This document shows positions 1 to 5,883 of a stretch of DNA of 12,526 nucleotides, piece after piece. Every line of letters begins with the position of its first letter. Position 1 is the stretch's first letter. Made by a program: the position numbers and the translations under genes. Where the stretch lies: contig WSMP01000035.1 of the NCBI GenBank assembly GCA_013316495.1, positions 1-12,526 of the forward strand, in the 5' to 3' direction. The notes under the pieces are model-generated. The model was given only the letters and a program-made list of their open reading frames with translations, was not told the DNA's origin and made no database searches. The stretch comes from Angelakisella sp. GTDB lineage: Bacteria > Bacillota > Clostridia > Oscillospirales > Ruminococcaceae.

Positions 1-42
1 CAAACGGCGGACAGCCGTTTGGAGCTGAAAAGCCCGACGGGC
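1..42. other. Two small hairpins at the left edge
   Basis: CAAACGGC (1-8) pairs perfectly with GCCGTTTG (14-21) around a 5-base loop. GCCC (32-35) pairs with GGGC (39-42). No T-run follows either, so they are not clear terminators. They may be the 3' region of whatever lies left of the window. Frames are open here, but I cannot support a truncated gene. Confidence 0.4.
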
Positions 43-71
43 CGGTGCCAGGGGGACGCACGGGCTGCCCA

Positions 72-100
72 TCAAAAACACCCCAGTGGGGTGTTTTTGA
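72..100. terminator. Bidirectional intrinsic terminator
   Basis: A perfect 13-bp inverted repeat (72-84 with 88-100, loop AGT) has A-rich and T-rich outer ends, so either strand gives a GC stem followed by TTTTTG. It can end a transcript entering from the left, and also a leftward transcript from the promoter at 141-169. Confidence 0.75.
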
Positions 101-140
101 GAGCAGCGAGCCGAAAGGCGTGGCTCCTTTCCTGGTAAAA

Positions 141-169
141 ATTATACCGTCTTCCCGGCTTTGTTGCAA
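141..169 (-). promoter_or_regulatory. Candidate leftward sigma-A promoter
   Basis: On the minus strand, TTGCAA (169-164) and TATAAT (146-141) are separated by 17 bases. The -10 is perfect and the -35 matches 4 of 6. Transcription would run leftward into the terminator at 72-100, giving an RNA of only about 60 bases. The -10 also lies in the short dyad GGTA-N7-TACC (134-148), which could be an operator for the adjacent MarR protein. Confidence 0.4.
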
Positions 170-233
170 GGTGCCGCAAGACGGGGGACGGTTCTTCAGG
201 GTCGAAAGAGGGAAGCCGGCCCCTTCCATCCCC

Positions 234-262
234 TTGCAGGGCGGGGAGCAAAGGCGTATAAT
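234..262 (+). promoter_or_regulatory. Promoter of the MarR-sigma operon
   Basis: TTGCAG (234-239) and a perfect TATAAT (257-262) are separated by 17 bases. The -10 lies about 35 bases upstream of the MarR start codon, giving a short leader with a GGAGAG-type ribosome site. Confidence 0.75.
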
Positions 263-296
263 AGAGAAAAGCAAAAGCCGGAAAGGAGAGCAGCCT

Positions 297-809
297 ATGG
301 ATGCCCGGCGCAAGGAGCTGCTGGCGGAGATTTGGAATGCCCAGGACGACGCCTACGAGCTTATGTACGAATACAATTCCCTTCCTCACTACTACGGGGA
401 GAACATCCTTTACCAGGCGGAGGGGCAGATTATCGACTTTGTCGCCATCCACCCCGGCATCACCATCACCGAGCTGGGCACGCTTCTGCAAAAGACCCCC
501 AGCGCCTGCTCCCAGCTTGTCCGGAGGCTGCGGGCCAAGGGCTGGGTGGAGCAGACCCGCAACGAGGAGAACAACCGCCTTTATAACCTCACCCTGACCG
601 AAAGCGGGATGCACATTTACCGGGACCACCTCCAGTTTGCCCAAAGCTGCCAGGACATCGCCTTCCGGCTGCTGTCGAAGTTTTCCACCCAGGAGCTGGA
701 AAGCCATTTGCAGGTGCAGCGGCGCCTCATCGAGGCCTACCGGGGGGATGTGATGCGCAGCCGCAGAAGGCAGGCCGTTCCGGAGGAAGGGGAGAAGCCC
801 CCGGTGTAA
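297..809 (+). CDS. MarR-family winged-helix transcriptional regulator
   Basis: This 170-aa protein has the size and layout of MarR regulators: an N-terminal dimerisation helix (about residues 1-35), a winged helix-turn-helix (about 38-105) and C-terminal helices. The DNA-binding core is visible as ITITELGTLLQKTPSACSQL (helix-turn-helix), followed by a wing containing RAKGWVEQTRNEENNRLYNL. The family binds palindromic operators and is often released by small ligands; no ligand can be read here. I chose ATG at 297 because GGAGAG lies just upstream and the promoter -10 ends at 262. The frame stays open upstream to ATG 45, but that start would place the promoter and terminator inside the gene. 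It is first in an apparent operon with the sigma factor, 37 bases downstream, so it may regulate that system and itself. Confidence 0.88.
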   Translation: MDARRKELLAEIWNAQDDAYELMYEYNSLPHYYGENILYQAEGQIIDFVAIHPGITITELGTLLQKTPSACSQLVRRLRAKGWVEQTRNEENNRLYNLTLTESGMHIYRDHLQFAQSCQDIAFRLLSKFSTQELESHLQVQRRLIEAYRGDVMRSRRRQAVPEEGEKPPV

Positions 810-846
810 ACGGGGGGGCCAAAACCACGGGAAGGAGGTGGACGGG

Positions 847-1383
847 ATGGGGCAGGAGCGTCCCCAGGGGAAGGACCTGGCGCTGGAGATGGAGCGCCTT
901 TACAGGGAGTACCGCGCGCCCATGTTCCGCATTGCCCTTGCCATCCTCCGGGACGAGGGGCTGGCGGAGGACGCGGTCCAGCAGTCCTTCCTGAAGATTT
1001 TTCAGAATTTTGAAAAAATTGATAGAACAGACTGCAATAAAACCAGATCCTTCATCGTTATCTTAGTGAAGAACACAGCCATCGACCTCTACCGGCGGCG
1101 GGGCAGGGAGAATGTCATCTCCTTCGAGGACCTGGAACGGCCTCTCCCGGCCCAGGAGGCCCAGCCGGAGGAGCGGGCCATCGCCAAGCTGGAGGGGGAA
1201 AAGCTGGCCGCCTGCCTTGGCAAAATGGAGGAGAAGTATGCAAACCTTCTGTTGCTGCGGTACTACCACGGCTACCAGAACCGGGAGATCGCCCAGCTGC
1301 TGGGGATGAGCCAGACCCAGGTGGCAATGGGCATCTACCGGGGAAAGCAGCGCCTGGGGAAGCTGATGGGAGGCATGGAGTAA
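847..1383 (+). CDS. RNA polymerase sigma factor, sigma-70/ECF type
   Basis: This 178-aa protein has sigma region 2 at about residues 16-84 (YREYRAPMFRIALAILRDEG, then LAEDAVQQSFLKIF and a basic DLYRRRGREN end) and region 4 at about 116-171 (LLLLRYYHGYQNREIAQLLG, then MSQTQVAMGIYRGKQRL). There is no region 1 or full region 3, as expected for ECF sigma factors that direct RNA polymerase to stress or envelope regulons. ATG 847 is preferred over the in-frame GTG at 838 because AAGGAGG (832-838) overlaps that GTG and sits 8 bases from the ATG. The next gene encodes a single-pass membrane protein, the usual place for an anti-sigma factor. Bases about 991-1078 (residues about 49-78) are only about a third G+C inside an otherwise strongly GC-rich gene. 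Confidence 0.9.
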   Translation: MGQERPQGKDLALEMERLYREYRAPMFRIALAILRDEGLAEDAVQQSFLKIFQNFEKIDRTDCNKTRSFIVILVKNTAIDLYRRRGRENVISFEDLERPLPAQEAQPEERAIAKLEGEKLAACLGKMEEKYANLLLLRYYHGYQNREIAQLLGMSQTQVAMGIYRGKQRLGKLMGGME

Positions 1384-1413
1384 AATCTACAAACGAAGGG
1401 AGGGAGTACGCTG

Positions 1414-2109
1414 ATGGGCCACGAGGAGGAATGGAGCCGCCTCTTTGCCGGGGGCGGGGAGGCATACGCCCGCCAGTTGGCAAGCCAACTGGAAAGCGGG
1501 GAGAGAGAATTCTCCCCCCGCTTTGAATCCGCTATGGGGGAGATGATTCTTCGGGAGTCCTCCCGCCGGGGGAAGAAAACGGCGGCAGGCTGGACACGGC
1601 AGCTGCGGGCCGCCGGGCTGGCCCTGGTCTGCCTGGCCGGCCTTGGGATTGGCGCCATGCGGGTGGAGGCTATCCGCCTCCCTTTGATGGATTTCCTTGT
1701 GGGGGAGCAGGAGAGCTACACCCATGTGACCCTCCCTTCCCTGGAGGGGAACACGACCTTCCGGGGGGAGGTGCAGGACTATCTGCCCACCTGGCTGCCG
1801 GAGGGCTACCAGCTGGAGAGCGTGGAGGGGGACAGCCGCTTCATCCACAGCGCCTATGTCAACAGCAGCGGGGAGCGGATTCTTCTCACCGCCACCCCCA
1901 GCAGCGGCGCTTCGGTGATGCTGGACCGCCAGGGGGCGGTGGTGACCCAGACGGAGATTGGCACGCGGGGCGCCTTTATCAGCCGCCGCCAGCAGGATAA
2001 CCGGATGGTGGTGCTGATGTTTGATAACGACTACGCCTACACCCTCACCAGCTACCTGGAGCAAGGGGAAGCGGTGGCGGTGATGGAGTCCATCCCTGGC
2101 GCGGGATAA
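1414..2109 (+). CDS. Single-pass membrane protein, DUF4367-like, possible anti-sigma factor
   Basis: This 231-aa protein has an N-terminal cytoplasmic part (about residues 1-62, acidic then basic), one membrane segment (about 64-83, AAGLALVCLAGLGIGA) and an extracytoplasmic domain. That domain contains PTWLPEGYQL and a series of beta-rich stretches typical of DUF4367-like domains. Proteins of this kind are often encoded just after ECF sigma genes in Clostridia and are proposed to be their membrane-bound regulators. Here the start lies 30 bases after the sigma stop, with GGGAGGG upstream. No zinc-binding H-x3-C-x2-C anti-sigma motif is visible. The anti-sigma role therefore rests on position and topology only. 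Confidence 0.72.
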   Translation: MGHEEEWSRLFAGGGEAYARQLASQLESGEREFSPRFESAMGEMILRESSRRGKKTAAGWTRQLRAAGLALVCLAGLGIGAMRVEAIRLPLMDFLVGEQESYTHVTLPSLEGNTTFRGEVQDYLPTWLPEGYQLESVEGDSRFIHSAYVNSSGERILLTATPSSGASVMLDRQGAVVTQTEIGTRGAFISRRQQDNRMVVLMFDNDYAYTLTSYLEQGEAVAVMESIPGAG

Positions 2110-2196
2110 GGCCGAAAAAAGAAATCCCAAACAGCCTGGCGTTTTCCGCCGGCAACCGCCTAGAAGCAGGGGGTTAAGAAAAATTCGTTTCAAGTC

Positions 2197-2224
2197 TTGA
2201 CAAACCCCTGTGGAATGATATAAT
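2197..2224 (+). promoter_or_regulatory. tRNA-Leu promoter
   Basis: A perfect TTGACA (2197-2202) and a perfect TATAAT (2219-2224) are separated by 16 bases, and the tRNA begins 15 bases after the -10. Such a consensus-like promoter is usual for a stable RNA. Confidence 0.85.
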
Positions 2225-2238
2225 AAATAACGGTATTT

Positions 2239-2321
2239 GCGGCGGTGCTGGAATCGGCAGACAGGCACGTTTGAGGTGCGTGTGCATATGCGTGTGGGTT
2301 CAAGTCCCATCCGCCGCACCA
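2239..2321 (+). tRNA. tRNA-Leu (anticodon GAG)
   Basis: The acceptor arms GCGGCGG (2239-2245) and CCGCCGC (2311-2317) pair fully, followed by A73 and an encoded CCA (2319-2321). The anticodon stem CACGT/GCGTG encloses loop TTGAGGT, so the anticodon is GAG, reading CUC/CUU. A long variable arm containing GCATATGC and a T-arm GTGGG-TTCAAGT-CCCAT fit the class II tRNA-Leu architecture. The gene is transcribed alone from its own promoter and ends at the terminator directly behind CCA. The final 11 bases of the tRNA are also the left arm of a 27-bp inverted repeat. Confidence 0.95.
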
Positions 2322-2368
2322 AATAAAAAGACCAGTCGAAAGACTGGTTTTTTTATTTGGTGCGGCGG
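2311..2368. terminator. tRNA-Leu terminator in an extended palindrome
   Basis: The core stem CCAGTC-GAAA-GACTGG (2332-2347) is followed by seven T. The inverted repeat continues outward: 2311-2337 pairs with 2342-2368 with one G.T-type mismatch in 27 positions. It therefore takes in the A/T tracts and the tRNA 3' end (CCGCCGCACCA), whose reverse complement TGGTGCGGCGG follows the T-run. The inner part terminates on both strands. Confidence 0.85.
2320..2366. repeat. 47-bp terminator repeat, copy 1
   Basis: These 47 bases match 2720-2766 with 45 identities (differences at 2337/2737 and 2361/2761). The shared unit runs from CAAATAAAAAG through the hairpin and T-run to a GCGGC end. The offset is exactly 400 bp. 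Confidence 0.85.
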
Positions 2369-2719
2369 CGGATTATCCGCTCGCTGCGCTCCCTCTACGC
2401 GAACAGAGGGGCCCTCCGGGCCCATCTCCGCGCTAAGAGCCTCGCTTCGCTCGGTTGCGCTCCGAAACGCCTCTTCTGCGTAGCAGACATGCCCGAAGGG
2501 ACGCAAAGCGGCCCGTTAGGGCTGGAGGCAGCCTTTTCACACTTTTTCCCCCGCTTAGGCAAAGGCGGCTGCCACTAACTGGTGTTGCAAAGCATCTAAA
2601 GTGTTAAGAAACAACATGGCGTAGCCGCCATGGCACACCCTATATGGCCTTTGGCCTTACTGGTCGAAGGCCGTTCGTCAATACCTGGAGCGCTGGATAT
2701 CTGAAGTGTTTTGCACGGA
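2369..2719. other. Gene-free, hairpin-rich stretch between terminator repeats
   Basis: I see no supportable gene. The left half is rich in short palindromic motifs (CTCGCTGCGCTC, CCCTCCGGG, CTCGCTTCGCTCG). The right half carries CATGGCG-TAGC-CGCCATG (2615-2632) and GGCCTT-N8-AAGGCC (2653-2672). Short frames run through both strands but lack ribosome sites and family features. It could be a remnant of a mobile or dispersed intergenic repeat. Confidence 0.45.
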
Positions 2720-2766
2720 CAAATAAAAAGACCAGTTGAAAGACTGGTTTTTTTATTTGGCGCGGC
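2720..2766. repeat. 47-bp terminator repeat, copy 2; likely terminator of the leftward transporter gene
   Basis: This is the second copy of the tRNA-Leu terminator unit. The hairpin is ACCAGT-TGAAAG-ACTGGT (2731-2746). Read on the minus strand, the stem is followed by CTTTTTATTT, 9 bases downstream of the AEC transporter stop codon, so it is well placed to end that gene. In contrast to copy 1, no tRNA sequence lies beside it. Confidence 0.8.
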
Positions 2767-2774
2767 CCGCTGCC

Positions 2775-3698
2775 CTACCGCACCCCCAGGAGGATGGTGA
2801 GGAGGGTCATCAGGGGGAGGCTGACCAGGATGGAAAGGGAGATGGTGAAGCCGGTGACGCCGGGGTCGCAGCCGCATTTTTCGCTGAAGGCGGCCGAGGC
2901 TACAGCGATGGGGGCAAAGAAGGAAATGGAGATGGCCTGGCGTATTTCCAGGGAAAAGGGGGCCAGGAGGAAAAAGGCCCCGGCGGCGGCAGCGGCCACA
3001 AGGTTCCGTCCCAGGATGATGGCGAGGCTTTGGCCCAGGGAGCCGGCGGGGAGCTTCAGCTCCAGCATCAGGCCGATGGTGAGCATGGCGATGCAGGAAT
3101 TGGCCGCGGCGGCGGGGCTTAGGAGCTGCACCGCCAGCCGGGGGACGGGGATCCTTAAAAGCCCCATCACCAGCATCAGCAGGTAGACATCGAAGACGGT
3201 GGAGGAAAAGAGCTTTTTGGCAATCTCCCCCAGGGTGATGTGCCGCCGCCCCTCCTCCGGGGCCAGCACCGCCGTCAGGGCGTAGGTGCCGCCGGTGCAC
3301 ATGATGGCGTTGCCCACGTCAAAGATGCAGGCGGCCCCCACCCCGGCGGCCCCCAAAAACCCCTGGAGGTAGGGCATGGCGAAAGCGCCCATGTTGTAGC
3401 CGGACCAGTTTAGAAGGGCGAAGGATTTTTGGACGCTGCTCCCCCGGCAGGCAAGGCCCCAGCCCAGAAGGGCGGTGAGGAGGTTCATCCCCAGGCCCAG
3501 CCCCAGCAGGGAGAGCAGGGCGGGGGTTAGCTCCAGGGTGGCAAAGTTTACAATGGCGGCGGCGGGAAGGGTGAGGTTCATCACCAGCTTGGAAAGCAGC
3601 TGATGGTCGTGGGGGCCGAAGAACCCCAGACGCTTGAGGAAAAAGCCGAAAAGGATGAGAAGGAGGAAGGAGGAAGCGGTAGTTAAGACATGCTCCAT
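2775..3698 (-). CDS. AEC-family (auxin efflux carrier-like) transporter
   Basis: This 307-aa, very hydrophobic protein has about ten predicted membrane segments in two five-helix halves, the length and topology of the AEC family (secondary carriers for small organic acids and amino acids in bacteria). Visible features are the N-terminal pattern SFLLLILFGFFLKRLGFF, NLTLPAAAIVNF in the first half, and a second half with GLMLELKLPAGSL and ISFFAPIAVASAAF. Substrates of bacterial members include malate, malonate and other carboxylates; none can be assigned from sequence alone. The start at 3698 has only a weak AGGTG upstream. It is divergent from an FCD-GntR regulator, which is the best candidate to control it and suggests an organic acid substrate. 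Confidence 0.88.
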   Translation of the reverse strand: MEHVLTTASSFLLLILFGFFLKRLGFFGPHDHQLLSKLVMNLTLPAAAIVNFATLELTPALLSLLGLGLGMNLLTALLGWGLACRGSSVQKSFALLNWSGYNMGAFAMPYLQGFLGAAGVGAACIFDVGNAIMCTGGTYALTAVLAPEEGRRHITLGEIAKKLFSSTVFDVYLLMLVMGLLRIPVPRLAVQLLSPAAAANSCIAMLTIGLMLELKLPAGSLGQSLAIILGRNLVAAAAAGAFFLLAPFSLEIRQAISISFFAPIAVASAAFSEKCGCDPGVTGFTISLSILVSLPLMTLLTILLGVR

Positions 3699-3814
3699 AA
3701 ATCGAAAAACACCTGCCGTTATTTCTGGTTGGGGGAAGAGCCGCCGGGGAGGAATCCAAAATTTGTAGTAGGAAAAAAGAAAAGGATATGTTATAATACA
3801 AAAAAGGGCGATTC

Positions 3815-3843
3815 TTTACCCCACGCAATGCTTCTACTATAAT
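3815..3843 (+). promoter_or_regulatory. Candidate promoter of the GntR gene
   Basis: TTTACC (3815-3820) and a perfect TATAAT (3838-3843) are separated by 17 bases. A second TATAAT lies at 3792-3797 without a well-spaced -35. Both -10 boxes sit in a direct repeat TATAATACA (3792-3800, 3838-3846). The upstream copy is inside the imperfect dyad TGTTATAATACA (3789-3800), a plausible operator for the divergent pair. Confidence 0.5.
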
Positions 3844-3919
3844 ACACCTTTGCCGGGCTGTAAAGCCCCATCCGCGCAAAACGGGTATTTTCCCGCCCCC
3901 CAGAAAGGACGCGTATCTT

Positions 3920-4639
3920 ATGGAACTCCCAAAGCTGCCCATCGCCAACACCATCCGGGACCAGGTGTACCAGCTCCTGAAGGATGAGATTTGCGACGGC
4001 CGGTATGAGCCGGGGTATTGGCTCCAGGAGAAGGAGCTGGCCCAGCGGCTGAAGGTGAGCCGCTCCCCGGTGCGGGAGGCTCTCCGCCAGCTGAGCCGGG
4101 ATGGCCTGGTGCGGGATATTCCAAACAAGGGGGTCTTTGTCCGGGAGTTCACCATCCGGGATATTGAGGATGTCTTTGACCTGCGGATTATGATGGAATC
4201 CTTTGCGCTGCTGCACCTGCGGCGGGAGCTGCTGCGGGAGGAAAAGGAGAGGCTGCTGGAGCTGCTGGGCCAAATCGAAAAGGGCTACAGCGCCGGGGAC
4301 CGGAAGGCCTATATCGGCGCGGATATCCAGTTCCACCACCACCTTATCCAGCTGTGCGGCAATGAATTTTTGGTGAAGGCCTATAGCGACGTCTACTCCA
4401 TGATTAAGCAGTTCTGCATCTATTCCCTCATCGACCTGGCCCGGTTCAACAACTCCATGGCGGAACACCGGCAGATTGTCCACTCCCTTTTGACCGGCCA
4501 GGGGGAGGAGGCGGAGAAGATCAACCGCCTCCACCTGGAGCTGACCAAAAGCAAGCTCACCGAGGTGCTAAAGGCCAGGGGAGCCGCCGGGTGGGCCGCC
4601 CCCTACGCGGAGGAGGAGCACGGACCGCTCCAAAAATAA
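3920..4639 (+). CDS. GntR-family regulator with FCD ligand-binding domain
   Basis: This 239-aa protein has a winged helix-turn-helix at about residues 8-76 (GYWLQEKELAQRLKVSRSPV then REALRQLSRDGLV), typical of GntR, and an all-helical FCD domain at about 85-220. The metal/ligand-binding set is visible: D135 and H139 (DIQFH), H183 (AEHRQIVHSL) and H205 (RLHLEL). FCD members usually sense carboxylic acids or sugar acids bound to this metal and lose DNA affinity on binding. The start has GAAAGGA about 11 bases upstream. It is divergent from the AEC transporter with a 221-base shared control region, so local control of that transporter by its substrate is likely. Confidence 0.92.
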   Translation: MELPKLPIANTIRDQVYQLLKDEICDGRYEPGYWLQEKELAQRLKVSRSPVREALRQLSRDGLVRDIPNKGVFVREFTIRDIEDVFDLRIMMESFALLHLRRELLREEKERLLELLGQIEKGYSAGDRKAYIGADIQFHHHLIQLCGNEFLVKAYSDVYSMIKQFCIYSLIDLARFNNSMAEHRQIVHSLLTGQGEEAEKINRLHLELTKSKLTEVLKARGAAGWAAPYAEEEHGPLQK

Positions 4640-4846
4640 TACAAAACCTGCGTCTCTGGCCTGAGCCTTGTTAGAAAAATCGAAAAGACTGTCTTTTTCT
4701 ACAAGAAACAGCATCTGCATCGTCGTCAATGCTCGAAATACACAAAGTATTTCTCCGCTTTCCTCCTTGCAGCTATCTGTTTCTTGCGAAAATTTCAGCC
4801 TTTTCTCTATTTTCAAACAAGGCCTAGCCAGGGGCGTTTTTATTAT
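4636..4846. repeat. Long imperfect palindromic element between convergent genes
   Basis: The outer arms run from ATAATA (4636-4641) and its complement (4841-4846) inward through CTGGC and a perfect GCCTTGTT (4665-4672 with 4816-4823). Inside are nested stems: CAAGAAACAG (4702-4711) with CTGTTTCTTG (4777-4786), CTGCA (4715-4719) with TGCAG (4768-4772), and a hairpin GAAATAC-ACAAA-GTATTTC (4735-4753). A separate AAAAGAC-T-GTCTTTT dyad is at 4683-4697. It is AT-richer than the flanking genes, fills the whole 209-base gap and overlaps the GntR stop codon. It could be a MITE-like element, a structured RNA or a large bidirectional terminator. Confidence 0.65.
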
Positions 4847-4848
4847 CT

Positions 4849-5697
4849 TTAGTTCTCCGGTTTTTCGGCCCAGGCAACCGGCACAAAGAGCTGCCCCAGG
4901 CCCTCCCCCAGGCGGTTGGGTTTCCGGTCCCCGTGGAAGTCGCTGCCGCCGCTGCGCAGCAGCCCCCGTTCCGCCGCCAGGCTGTCCGCCAGGGCCTCCC
5001 ACTGCCGGTCGTAGGTGGCGTACCGGGCCTCCAGGCCGTCCAGCCCCGCCTCCTCCAGCACCTGGCGGGCAACCAGAAGGCCGCGCTGCCGGTCCTTTCG
5101 CCCAATGCGGTCCAGGTGGGCCAGGTAGGCCAGGCCCCCCGCCTGGTGGATGACCGCCCCGCAAGCCTTGGGGCTGGGGGAGTTCTTCTCCACCCAGCCG
5201 GGGCGGCCGGGGAGAAGATACCGCTCCATGGCCTCCACCGGGGTGGCGGCCCACCCCTTCCGGGCCAGCGCCTCCGCAATATGGATGCGGGTCAGGAGGC
5301 CCCCGCCTCCCGGCTCCACCTCCTCCGGGGCCACCGGCATCCCGGCCTGGGCCAGCCGCTCCAGCATCCGCTGGTTGCGCCGCACCCGCTCCTCCCGCTG
5401 CCGGGTCAGGAAGTCCAGCAGCGCCGGAGAGTCCGGGCGGATGAACAGACCCACGATGTGCACCTCGCAGCCCGCCTGGCTGGTGGAAAGCTCCACCCCA
5501 GGGACCACCCGGACGCCCAGCGCCTCCCCGGCGGCCAGGCCCTCCGCCAGCCCCGCCACAGTATCGTGGTCGGTGATAGCCACCGCCCCAAGGCCCAGCT
5601 CCCCCGCCAGCGCCACCAGCTGCCGGGGGCTAAGGGTCCCGTCCGAAGCGGTGGTGTGGGTGTGGAGGTCGGCCCTATCCGCCCATTTTTCTGCCAT
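4849..5697 (-). CDS. PHP-domain metal-dependent phosphoesterase (TrpH/YciV type)
   Basis: This 282-aa protein has every metal-ligand motif of the PHP fold: DLHTHTTASDGT (H12, H14, D19), ITDHD (D43, H44), PGVEL (E69), EVHIVGL (H80), RIHI (H139), LAHLD (H194) and GSDFHG (D253, H255). The inserted helical domain at about residues 95-185 fits the COG0613 family. Members act as metal-dependent phosphoesterases; characterised relatives include 3',5'-nucleoside bisphosphate phosphatases and the 5'-3' exonuclease RNase AM (YciV) of E. coli. The exact substrate here is uncertain. The start has a strong AGGGAGGGG ribosome site. It stands alone and converges with the GntR gene. Confidence 0.9.
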   Translation of the reverse strand: MAEKWADRADLHTHTTASDGTLSPRQLVALAGELGLGAVAITDHDTVAGLAEGLAAGEALGVRVVPGVELSTSQAGCEVHIVGLFIRPDSPALLDFLTRQREERVRRNQRMLERLAQAGMPVAPEEVEPGGGGLLTRIHIAEALARKGWAATPVEAMERYLLPGRPGWVEKNSPSPKACGAVIHQAGGLAYLAHLDRIGRKDRQRGLLVARQVLEEAGLDGLEARYATYDRQWEALADSLAAERGLLRSGGSDFHGDRKPNRLGEGLGQLFVPVAWAEKPEN

Positions 5698-5726
5698 CCT
5701 TTTCCCCTCCCTTTGGTTTATAGATT

Positions 5727-5755
5727 AAGATACCACAAAAGCGCAAGCAGCACAA
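5727..5755 (-). promoter_or_regulatory. Weak candidate promoter of the PHP gene
   Basis: On the minus strand, TTGTGC (5755-5750) and TATCTT (5732-5727) are separated by 17 bases. An alternative is TTGCGC (5746-5741) with TATAAA (5722-5717), 18 bases apart, but it would start transcription within the ribosome site. Neither is strong. Confidence 0.35.
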
Positions 5756-5848
5756 GACGCCCGGAATCCGCCTGAAGAAAGGCAAAAATCCGCCTTCCGC
5801 CGGTGTTTTTCACCAAAGAACGGCTTCTTTTTTCTCCAAATCGGTCAC

Positions 5849-5877
5849 TTGTTATCCCAACAAGGATAAGGTATAAT
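5849..5877 (+). promoter_or_regulatory. Promoter of the protease-lipoprotein operon
   Basis: TTGTTA (5849-5854) and a perfect TATAAT (5872-5877) are separated by 17 bases. Transcription would begin near 5884, giving a leader of about 200 bases before the protease start at 6088. Upstream, 5760-5848 holds only short dyads such as GGTG-TTTTT-CACC. Confidence 0.7.
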
Positions 5878-5883
5878 GGCAGC

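Noticed and set aside
45..296. An in-frame N-terminal extension of the MarR gene from ATG 45
   Set aside because: It would be translated through a perfect terminator and the TTGCAG/TATAAT promoter, has no ribosome site, and adds 84 residues unlike any MarR protein.
838..846. GTG 838 as start of the sigma gene
   Set aside because: The GTG overlaps the AAGGAGG ribosome site itself; ATG 847 sits 8 bases after it.
1387..2322. A long minus-strand frame opposite the DUF4367-like gene and through the tRNA
   Set aside because: It crosses the tRNA and its promoter and shows no recognisable domain; the plus-strand gene has a ribosome site and sensible topology.
4668..4848. Short coding frames inside the palindromic intergenic element
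   Set aside because: They run through nested inverted repeats, and on extension enter the antisense of the PHP gene; no ribosome site or family signal is present.
4933..5775. A long plus-strand frame opposite the PHP gene
   Set aside because: The minus-strand protein has all PHP metal ligands; the plus frame is compositionally biased and lacks a ribosome site.
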